DNA of 64,000 nucleotides, from assembly GCA_018340375.1 (NCBI GenBank), contig JAFFJZ010000001.1:70982001-71046000 (forward strand), read 5' to 3'. Numbering within the stretch: the stretch's first letter is position 1; every line of letters begins with the position of its first letter. Positions 14,001-26,000 of the stretch are shown one piece after another. The position numbers and the translations under genes are program-made. The DNA comes from Gonatopus flavifemur. Taxonomy: Eukaryota > Arthropoda > Insecta > Hymenoptera > Dryinidae. The notes under the pieces are model-generated. The model saw only the letters and a program-made list of their open reading frames with translations. It ran no database searches and was not told where the DNA came from.

Positions 14001-17000
14001 TAATTTTGAATTGTTCCGAATGCTTTGGATTTGTTTTGTTTATAAGCACTCAATCGCAATAAATTGAGGAAAGCCACCAAGAGCGGACCAATATTTTGTT
14101 CTTGTTAGAACAAACATGGGAAACAGTAAAAAATCAAATGTTTCGAGCATGGATAATCCAGTTCATGATGTCCCCTACCAATCACAATAGATCTCCATGG
14201 GAAGAAACGAGTTTATCGGGATGAAAAAATCTTTTTCGAAAATTTGCAATTTCAAAGATTCGAAAATCGGTGTCCTAAACCGGACCTCCTGTGAGAATGA
14301 TAACAAAAATACACTGTAAAAAATTCCTATGGGAAACTTCACATAAATGTTCGGACGTAATTAACATATACTTGCGTTAGGAATTTTCCCTATTTTACCG
14401 GAAATTTACTGCAAAATGATAGTAAAAATCCCGCAAAGTTTGGAATTTTCAGTTAAATTTATGGGAAATTTCATATACATGTATCGGAAATTGATTTCCC
14501 ATCCCATGACCGGAATTTTCCGATTGCTGCATATATGAAAATTCCGATTATTTTTCACAGTGTACGGAGTAAGATCAGGAACACGTAGTAAATCGAAGAA
14601 TACATTTTTCCCACATGGGAGTGGCAAGGTGAATAAAGTTTATTCAAAAAAATGTTTTAGATACTTTCTTCCAACCCATCTTTTTTCCGCCATTTTAGTT
14701 GAATTCCATTTCCACTGAATCACTTCACCCATTCTTCAGTTCAAATCTGCAACAGATTTTCGAAGAGATAAAAGAATGTAAAAATATGAAAAGACTACAC
14801 TGAGAAAACAGATATCTTGAAAAATACCATAATTTATGGATTTTCAGCGCTGGTCTGACCCGAGTCGGAATATTCACTTGCATGAATCTCTGAAAGTACC
14901 ATAATTTCTTGGACTTTTTGAAATAACCCTAGTAGAAATGCTCTAGTGATTGACGAGTTTTGTAACGCTGAACTAGCCAAAAACTAGACGCTTGCAAGTG
15001 TCTCGTAGGATTCTGGTGAGGTACTTGCCAGTGTCTAGTATCTGGCTAGTTGAGCGTTACAAAACTCGTCAATAACTAGAGCATTTCTACTTGGGAAGTA
15101 CGGTACCTTCCGTATAAAAGTCCAAGACATTATGGTACTTTTAGAGGCTTTTTCAGGTAAATATTTAGACTCGGTCAGACCAGCGCAGAAAATCCATAAA
15201 TTATGGTGCTTTTTAAGATACCTTTTTCTCCGTGTACAAACATGGAAGAATGAGGGGTCCGATTTAGGCCATCATCATCCAGATACTATTCATCAAATGA
15301 ATTTTCAACTAAACATTCAAACCAAACGATTCTCAGATGAAAATCAACTTTCAACCATATAATTTGAAAATATATAGAAGTTGAAGGGCTTACTTGACGA
15401 TATTGCGGAGAAATGGTGAAAAATATACAATAGTACTCTGGAAAAACTTTAGTTTTCGTCAAAACATGGTATGGTGGACTGACAAGGAACAGTTGAAACG
15501 GACGACGTGTCCGCTCCATTACAAGGTGGTAGCAGTCCCAATTACTATTCTCGAACGGTCACACCAGAGTTCGAATACATACATGGGAGAAACCACTGAG
15601 GGTCCGCGTTAGGAGAGAGATCCAGATTTAGTGACTTTCCTCTACACTGAGATACAAAATAGTTTTCGCCAATAAAATTGCTTTTATATTTTTTTTTGAA
15701 AATGTTTCCTTCAGCTATAACAAAATTTGAGTAACACAGAGAAATGAAACTTCGAAGTCGAAAAATATTTGTATAGTTGGAAAAAACAAAACATCACCAA
15801 AATAGACAATCCAATTTCTATTAGATATCTGAAAGATGTCTGAAAATTTTGTGAGATATCTTACAATTTTTTCTGAAAGAGATCTTGAGGATATCTTAAA
15901 GACATCGAACGCAACACTATTATATGTCTTTAAGATATCTGAAGAGAGAGATCTTTCAGAAGCTTCTTTGAGATATCTCAATGAGGTCTTCTGAGAGAGT
16001 AAAATTAGAAATCCGAAAAATGATATATTTAAGAAGTCATACAAAAACCCTGGTGATATATATACAGGGTGGGGCATTTAAAGTGTCGCGGGCGTTTTTT
16101 CCAAAAATAAAATGAGATACGAGAAAATTTTTCGGACAAAAATTGGAGGGTATCGAGGGGGACATCCGATGGTGACCTTGGCTTTGACCTCAAATCTCAC
16201 CTTCAAGGGCATTCTGAGGTCAACTCTTGTTTTTTAAATAGCATCTCATATTTTTTACTGCAGATTTGGATTCTAGGTCAAAAACCAAGAAACTTTTGTC
16301 TGAACCATTTTCCTGAAATCCGCAAAGATGGCGCTCTAATCGATATTGTTCCATACTGAATCTGACATTAGAATAACTCGAAAACGAAGGGTCTTGGAGG
16401 AGAATGTTTCGGACAAAAGTTGTCTGATTCCAAGGGGGACCCCTTGAACTGAAACGGAGGTGATGGGGTATAACAGACAAAACACAACACATTTCAATCG
16501 TCTACATCACTTGGATAATTTTAATGCAGTAGATGCTCAAAATGATGGCCTTCGACTTCAATACACATTTCAAAACGTTTTACAAAAGATTGCTGAACTC
16601 GTGCTAAAATATCTTCATTGATGCTCGCGCATGCATTGATGATTCGTTGACGCATATTCTCAGGTGTAGTCGGTGCTTGTTGATAAACTGTATCTTTTAT
16701 GTATCCCCATAAAAAAAAATCTGGAGAAGTAAGATTCGGAGAACGGGCAGGCCAATGAACTGGTCCACGACGTCCTATCCACCGTCCAGGATAATCTCTG
16801 TCCAATATTTCTCGAGCTGTGACTGCATAATGGGATGGACAACCATCGTGTTGACACCACATATTCAATCGTTCCTGAATAGGTATGTCTTCAAGTAATG
16901 TTGGAAGTACTTGATCTAAGAAATGTCTGTACTTCTCTCCATTTAGCGTATCTGCAATGAAGTACGGTCCAATTACTCGAGATCGAAAAATGCCACACCA

Positions 17001-20000
17001 AACATTCACAGCCCATTGTCTTTGATGCTCTACTTGACGTAACCATCTTGGATTTTCTGTCGCCCAGTAATGCATATTATGTCGATTTACTTGACCATGA
17101 TTGGTGAACGTCGACTCATCAGAAAATAATATGTTGATGAAGTTGTTATTGTGCATTTGCGCTAGACCCCATCGACAAAACTGTACACGATTTTCGAAAT
17201 CATCACCGTGAAGGTCTTGATGCAAACAAATGTGATACGGATGGAATTTGTGACGTTTCAGTATTCGAAGAACACTTCTTCGAGAAATTCCCGAATGGAG
17301 TTCAATTTCACGAGAGCTCACGTGTGGATTATTGGCTACTGCAGCTAGTACATTAACTTCCGCATTTTCTCCGCTAACAGTTCTCATTCGATGTCGTTTT
17401 TCCCTTGTAACACTTCCCGTTTCTGAGAATAATTTTGTAATGCGTTGAAAATACCTAATGGATGGCGTTGTTCTTTCAGGAAATCGTTCTGCATACAAGT
17501 CATATGCTTGTCTGGGGTTCTTATGCACTTCACCGTAAATGTAGATCATATCGATCTTTTCAAAAACCGTGTATCGGATATCCATGATTTTCAATTTGTC
17601 ATAAACCAAGTAATAATCAAATGTAACTGACAAACTGACTTTCAAAATCGTGAATTTTCACTGAACCCCGTCGTTTGTTTACATCGCGTGAGCTCTGAAT
17701 GGTGGTAATGTAGACGATTGAAATGTGTTGTGTATTGACAACTTTTGTACGAAACATTCTTTTGCAAGACCCTTCGTTTTCGAGTTATTCGAATGTCAGA
17801 TTCAAAATGGAACAATATCGATTAGAGCGCCATTTTCGCGGATTTCAGGAAAATGGTTCAGACAAAAGTTTCTTGGTTTTTGACCTAGAATCCAAATCTG
17901 CAGTAAAAAATATGAGATGCTATTTGAAAAACAAGAGTTGATCTTAGAATGCCCTTGAAGATGAGATTTGAGGTCAAAGCCAAGGCCACCATCGGATGTC
18001 CCCCTCGGTACCCTACAACTTTTGTCCGAAAAATTTTCTCGTATCTCACTTTATTTTTGGAAAAAACGCCCGCGACACTTTAAATGCCCCACCCTGTATA
18101 TATCGTAATTTTCCATAATAATAATTTCCTCTTTTGATACAAAGTCAAAGGGAAAATATCAGATTTTTCTTATCGAATTTGTAATTTATGAGGAAATATG
18201 AAAAATTGTCACTTCTATCAGAAATTATGGAAAATTGAGGGTCCGGATGCAAGAACCGACGATACGCTCGAACTGCGGGATAAGTATTGTCCAAGCCGTG
18301 ACGTCAGGGGTCGAAAAAAAAATCGGAATTCCAAAAATCTGGAAATGCTGGGTGATAGAGGTTGAAAAATCAATACAAGTCTTCCTTTACAATTTTTTCC
18401 TATGATCAATAGTTTTTGAGAACAAAAATGAAAACTACCTATTTTTTGCAACCAAAATCAATGTTTTTCAATATTAAACTCGTCATAACTCGGTCATTTT
18501 CTGATGTATCTTAGTGAATCTTACAAATTCTGATTCGTCAGACTTTCCCGATGACGAAAATGTTGAACAAATTTGTAAAAATTTATAACAAATTTATAAT
18601 TTTTTAATCCAAAGTGAAAAGCATGTTTTCTATGCTTTGGAATCAAAAAGTGGTGGGGGAAATGTAAAGTACAAAAAACTTCCAGCGACAAAGTTATTCG
18701 TTAGTATATGGACAAACTTTTTGGAAAGTTTCAGATCGATCGGATTATTAGTTTGCAAAATCCAGCGATTTTTTCATGAGTGCGCAACGGTTATTTTGCA
18801 TTCCTCCACGATGTGTACCGGTTAAATATCAGAGTCCGCGGGGAAAATTGTATTATGTTTTTTGAGTCATAAGATTCGAATATCGAACTATATTTGCTAG
18901 ATTCGAAATTCTCTTTTTTTTATCAACAATTCCAATACTTTTTTCATGAAATCAATATTTTGTAGATGTCATTCTTTTGAACCAATCGATTGTTTATTCT
19001 AGAATTGGATGAGCAACCTTGCCAAAATAGTTTGATTCCCGGATTTAAAACTTCTTCCTTACAAGGATAAGAAACTTCATTAATTGGGACAATTTTTCTT
19101 CAAAGTCAATAGTTTGACCATAAAAACGTTATAAACAATGACATTGTTGATAAAAAAAAGAGAATTTCGAATCTAGCAAATATAGTTCGATATTCGAATC
19201 TTATGACTCAAAAAACATAAATCCACATTGAATAATCGAACGAATACAATTTTCCCCGCGGACTCTGATATTTAACCGGTACACATCGTAGAGGAATGCA
19301 AAATAACCGGTGCGCACTCATAAAAAAATCGCTGGATTTTGCAAACTAATAATCCGATCGATCTGAAACTTTCCAAAAAGTTTGTCCATATACTAACGAA
19401 CAACTTTGTCGCTGGAAGTTTTTTGTACTTCACATTTCCCCCACCACTTTTTGATTCCAAAGCATAGAAAACATGCTTTTCACTTTGGATTGAAAAATTA
19501 TAAATTTGTTATAAATTTTTACAAATTTGTTCAACATTTTCGTCATCGGGGAAGTCTTGCGAATCAGAATTTGTAAGATTCACTAAGATACATCAAAAAA
19601 TGACCGAGTTATGACGAGTTTAATATTGAAAAACATTGATTTTGGTTGCAAAAAATAGGTAGTTTTCATTTTTGTCCTCAAAAACTATTGATCATAGGAA
19701 AAAATTGTAAAGGAAGACTTGTATTGATTTTCCAAGCTCTATCACCCAGTATTTTCAGATTTTTGGAATTCCGATTTTTTTTTTCGACCCCCGACGTCAC
19801 GGCTCGGACAATATTTATCCCGCAGTTCGAGCGTATCGTCGGTTCTTGCATCCGGACCCTCAATTATGAGATCTACCTTCGCCAGGGAATCGATACATGA
19901 ATTTGATGAAGATGTTTCAAGGAGAAGATGGGATGCTGCAAATTCATGTATTCAGGTTCATAAATTCATTATTGTAATAGTTGAAGATATTCCAGAAGTG

Positions 20001-23000
20001 CAATTGCGCCTATAAATAGGATAAAATCTCATCAAAAGATCGCATGATATTTTATTTGTATATATATGTACACGACTGTGAAGAGCAAGGTTAGGAATGA
20101 CGGTAATGTTTACTGATGCTGATTTTGAAAATGTATACAATCACATCCACCGAATATACGAATAAAAATATCATACACTTACTTGGTGAGTTTTTATCCC
20201 GTGAACAGGTCAATTGCACCTGTGAATTCCTTGAATCCTAATATATAAAATTTTTATATATAAGATTCAACATTTCACACGTACTTCACGCGAGATAATG
20301 AGGCAGAGAAGTGATGTGAAAGGCAAAGGTGGTGGACGCTATCTTTTCAGAAATTGAAGTTCTGAAATATGTCTCATGAACGATATTTCAAGAACTCCGA
20401 TGCAATGGATTTTTCAGATATCTCATACAAGCATTTATAAGATATCTTTCTGAAGATTTCTGATATACATCTACAAGACATCTCTTAGACACATCTTGAA
20501 GGTTTCGTTCATCGGATATCTTATATCCATCTTTAAGAACTCAGGGTTTACTGGATAGTGAGTACTTTATTCGACACGACTGACGAGTGTTATGACAACA
20601 AAATCATCCCAACATCATTGATTCATGTCAATATAGAAACTTGTAGTGTTAGACTTCTTTTTTTCATAACACCAGCCAACTGTGTCGGAAAAGTATTCGG
20701 TGATGTTTTTCTTCTTCCGCATGGAATCGTAGTAACTTTTTTATATTGTCAGGTGATGTTGAGCAAACGTACAGGATGATCAGCATCCAATTCCGCGCCG
20801 TACATGAGCACTTTCTGAGCCTTATCTAGATCTGCTATTTTCCTTGGAAACCATGGCATGTTGACTTCACTGAAATCTGTGAAATGTAATAGCAATTCAC
20901 TATAGTTCAAATATTTCGTTGTCAATACATTTTTCTAAATTTTCATCACAATTTGTTTCCAATTCAGGGATGGGTAGTCTCAATTACTGTTTTTACTTCG
21001 AGTACTGTTCCCCGTCAAGTACTTTTTTATTCACATTGAATGAAAATTTTGAGAGTCAATTTGAAAGTGCTTGACAAGAAAAAGTATTTCAAGTACAAAA
21101 AGTAATTGAGGCCGCGCATCTCTGGATTGAGTGCTATAAAATTTCTCGTTTGTCAAAAAAGTTTCATTGATTACTTCAAACAGGAAAGGGGAACATATAA
21201 AAGTGAAAGGTATGAGTAGAAATCCATTGATTGTTCAGCTTAACACGATTTTGCATATAACATGCAACAGGTACCGAAACTTGGTGCAGCCGACAGGGGT
21301 GGGTGAGGAACTGTTCCCGTTTCTTCGTATTGTGCTAGGTTTATAGCGGCCACCTCTCGACTAAGCATTCTCATTAATTGTTCCATTCTCTTTGATTCAC
21401 ATTCGACGTCAACTAGTATCTCATATTCCGAACCGCGTCGTAGTGATTTTCGAGATTCAATGTGCACCACGTTAACTCCCAAATCCTACGAATAAATTAA
21501 ACCAGATAATTCCTTTTTATGGAACAAAACTTGGAACTAATCGACTGCGAATATAATGTATATTATCACTGGTGGTATTTCATATTCAACGTTCTGTTGT
21601 ATAAAGCACAGCTTTTGTTACTTTCCTTTATATTTAACCCGAATGAGGGGAATTGCCACTGTGGAAATTGCTTAAACTGCCTGCGTTTTAATTTCAAAAC
21701 TGGATATGACTCAGCCTTTTTTATTGTGACGGGCATTGTGTGCTCACTTTACATTCAAAATAAACTGAATTTAAAACTCTTCTTCCTGAAGTAGGTATGC
21801 CTTACAAGCTATAGAAACACCGAAACATGCACAATATAATTCTCCTTTCTCAGTTTTCAATTTACCTGGAATACTTGGAGGGCCCGTGCCAAGCCACCAA
21901 CTTGATTCTTCAAAGAGAATACAAGAGAATTTGTTTTATCATGATCTGTATTCCTTTCTATCATGGGCATCTAGATGGAGAAGAAAAATCATCAGTCAAA
22001 AGAATTATCATATTCTGGACGAATTTCTGAATGTATTTCACTTCGTAGAGATTATAATTATTTTTGCTATACTTCAAATCGCAGAGAACTTTGAATTCTT
22101 TCTTTCTTTGAATTATTTTCACCCTAAATCAAAGTTGGTTTGGGTGGCATAATTGTATGAAATGTGGTTGCTATATTTTCTCTATTGAACCGAAAACCCT
22201 CAGTTTTGTCATTCAAAATAGCATTGTCTTTAATCCATGTACTCTATTAGCAATGTCACAAGTTTTTTCTCGGATGAGCAATGAGGCGCCAAAAGAGAAA
22301 AACTAGTGAGGCGTTAGTCAGCTGGGCAAAATTAGTCAGCTACTCATCAGGATACGATAATTTGAACTGATTCCGAGTAGAAATGATTAACAGCATTCCC
22401 TAACTTTGTTAGAGTCTGACGAGTCCTGTCCAAGCCCTGACCAGTTCTGACAAGACCTATGAAATGCCACGAATCATTTCTACCTGGAATTAGTAATAAA
22501 CAGGGTAAGCCTGATTTTGATAATTACAAGTACTTACTCAAATTATAGATTAGATAAGGAGAGGTGAACTTTTCTTATCTTATCTTGAAATGAGCAGAAT
22601 ATTATTTGCGTTCGTTATGTCAATATTCTTCCCGAATCCAGTTTGAAAGTTGTCATTATTACTAAATTGAGGGCAATATATTCTCGAGAACAATAAAATA
22701 CTCGATTGAAGAAGTACAATAAAATGATTAATTGATTTGTATGAAGTTTTATTGAATCAATCAATTCATAATCGATGAATAATTCATTCAGTTTCATAGA
22801 CAAAATATTTGGTTGATCCAATGAAACTTTATTAAAATCAACAAAATATTTCTATTACCGAAGGCTATTACTCTCGAAAATTTATTTTATTTCAAACTAG
22901 AGAAATTTTCAAAATTATATATGATTCTGGGAATTTTTTTACACTTCGGTTGATGCAATAAATTCCATATCAGTTACTCGCTAGTGCCTGCTCAGTATTT

Positions 23001-26000
23001 TTGATTAATCCCTCGTTGGCCAAAGTGTTACGTTCCTCACCAGTTACTTGCGATTTTCCTTCATCAGTGCCTCACAGTTTACTGGAAAAAATTTCTAATA
23101 ATGATGGATATATGTTTAAAATGTTTTCTTTCGCTCGAATCTGCGTTTGATTGATTCCATTCCCTCAAGTGAATCCAATAAAGTATGAGAAGCCAATGAA
23201 GTGAAACACTTCATTTTTTTTTGTTCAAGTCAGTTTTTATCAAATACATTTTCTTTGTGACGCAGACGAAAAAGGAGGACACATCGTGTGCTTCATACTC
23301 ACTCATTTCATACAAACATTGTCTATAAATGATTCACAGAAGATTACACGTGTTGAACTATGTGAATTCATATTTGCTTGTCTGACTATTTTTCTCTTTT
23401 TCTACTTTGTCTCTACACAATGCAAATATTTCATCCTAGGTCTTTATTTTGAACTCACGTTTCGTGAACGAGAAAAATAACTAGTGTTTTTGGGTCCAAG
23501 GAGATCATATTTTACATTATTGATGGGTAAAATTTTCGTTATTGATACTCCTATTTACATGATTCACGCCCGTGAATTATACTGTACAATACACATTACT
23601 GGAAATTGGTACTGAAATTTTAACGTACATCAATTCTCAGACAACACTAAATCTTGCATTTTGTTCTCAATCCGTGTCTAAATTTGAATACCCATATTCA
23701 ACCGCATATATATTCGTGTTTTATATGTATTCTTCTCAATCTGAGACAGGAAGAATATCCCTCGTATAAAAAGATAGGACCTCTTTTGACTGCCTATGGG
23801 GTGAATTCTCGCTTCGATAAATTTGAATTGTGCTCTTTAAGGGGTTATATCTGTTTGAAATTTTTTTTAATTGGCCTGAATGATGTAAAAACCTCTCAAG
23901 AATGATATCAAACAACATTTTTTGAAAACTCTTAAAATATGAATTTTTGAAGCAACTCTGGGCGGTTCGAAATGACGAATCCTGACTTTCTCGATCATGT
24001 AGCAATTTTGAATGTTACCAAAAATCACTAAATCGTCCGAGAAAGAGCTGGAGAAGAGCTGTTTGAACTTAGAACAGCAGTTATATGAAGGTGCTGGGAT
24101 CGTAGACCGAAGGTAAAGAAATCAGCAAGCCTTTATTTTAAGAATTTCCTATCGTGCACTCATTCTCAAACTTCAAACGCGTTTTTCTCGAAACCACTTC
24201 TTCAAACTCGGCCGACATCACAACTCGAGTAATTTTCATCCGATTGACTTGAAAATTTAACTGTAGCTTCTCGGATGAATTATCTATCGAAGTGCATAAG
24301 ATTTTTGCGATTGGTGAACAATTAGGATTATTATAAACAAATTATGGTCGATTTTTTTCTTCAAATCGATGCCAAAATTGCAAAAATCAATATTTCTCAA
24401 TTATCCTACGTACTTCTGTAGCAACATTCATGTAGATTAAGAAAAAATATTGTTCATTGTTCTAGCTGCAGATGTACGAGACTTCTGATGTTGGCAATGC
24501 AGCGCCTTCAAAAAATACGCTTCTTTTGTATATACAACTGAGTCGTCATTTTGTCCTCAATATCAAAATCAAAAATTTTGTTTTCACCTCCAGCTGTGTA
24601 TAATAAATCCTCGAAACATTATACGAGGTGTATTCAAAAAGTAAGGTGACTTTTCAAATTTCGCGGGCAACGTACTTTCGATTATAGATTTTTTTGTTTT
24701 GTTATGTTGGCACACTCTTCCCGAACATCTGTACCAAGTTTCAAGTGTATAGCATTTTTTGTTTGGTTGTGAGAGGCGTAAAGGTTATAAGTGTTTTGCG
24801 TGCTCGGCGATTTCTTGCTATCAAAAAATATGGATCAAAGGATTTGCATCAAATTTTGTGTAAAAAATAAAATAAAGTGCTCCGAAACACTTAAAATGTT
24901 GACAGTAGCATACGGTGAAACTGTTCTGAGTAAAAAAAATGTTTACAAGTGGTACAAACTCTTCCAAGATGGCCGGGAAGATGCCAATGACGAGCCTCGC
25001 TCTGGACGCCCAAGCACGTCAACAACTGATGAAAACGTTCAAACAGTGAAGAAAATTGTTTTGGAAAATCGTCGAATCACTATCAGAGAAGTTGCTGAGG
25101 ATGTTGGTTTATCGCTTGGCTCGTGCCATGAAATTTTTTCTAACGTTTTGGGCATGAGACGTGTGTCAGCGAAGTTTGTTCCGAAATTGCTAAATTTTGA
25201 CCAAAAGAACTGTCGCATGAGCATCGCTCAAGAACTGTTGAATGACGTCAACGACGACCCAGATTTACTCAAAAGGGTCATAACTGTTGACGAATCATGG
25301 GTATATGGTTATGATGTCGAAACCAAAGTCCAATCGTCCCAATGGAAGACCCCAGATGAGCCAAGACCGAAAAAAGCACGCCAAGTTCGATCAAATGTCA
25401 AAGTTTTGCTCACTGTTTTCTTCGATTACCATGGCGTGGTGCATCAGGAGTTCTTACCATATGGTCGTACGGTCAATAAACAGTATTATCTTGAAGTTAT
25501 GCGCCGTTTGCGAGAAGCAATACGAAGAAAACGTCCAGAATTGTGGAAAAATAATTCATGGCTTTTGCATCACGATAATGCCTCTGCTCACTCATCTTTG
25601 CTTGTGAGAGATTTTTTGGCCAAAAACAACACCACAATCATGCCTCAGCCACCATATTCACCGGATTTGGCCCGATGTGACTTTTTCTTGTTCCCAAAAC
25701 TAAAGAGACCTATGAAAGGACGGAGATTTGCAACGATTGAAGAGATAAAGACTGCATCGCTGGAAGAGCTCAAGGCTATACCGAAAAGTGCTTATGAGAA
25801 GTGCTTTGAGGATTGGAAAAACCGTTGGCATAAGTGTATTGTATCTAAGGGGGATTACTTTGAAGGGGACAACATAAATATTGATAAATAAATAAATATT
25901 TTTTCTTAAAAATACAAAGTCACCTTACTTTTTGAACACACCTCGTATTGATCGTTCCATTTGCAGAGTCACAAAAAATTCACAGAAAACCCTCTTATTA

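Noticed and set aside
18637..19460. Two nearly identical 62-codon frames (18637-18825 plus, 19272-19460 minus)
   Set aside because: They are the two arms of the fold-back element; identity follows from the inverted repeat, with no known domain.
20773..20869. Trh exon 4 starting at 20869 (acceptor ATTTCAG)
   Set aside because: Its phase does not fit the exon 3 donor; the acceptor seven bases upstream does.
21240..21482. Reading Trh exon 3 through to the stop at 21240
   Set aside because: The tail after TTCG is intron; the donor GTACCT and exon 4 restore the conserved catalytic start.
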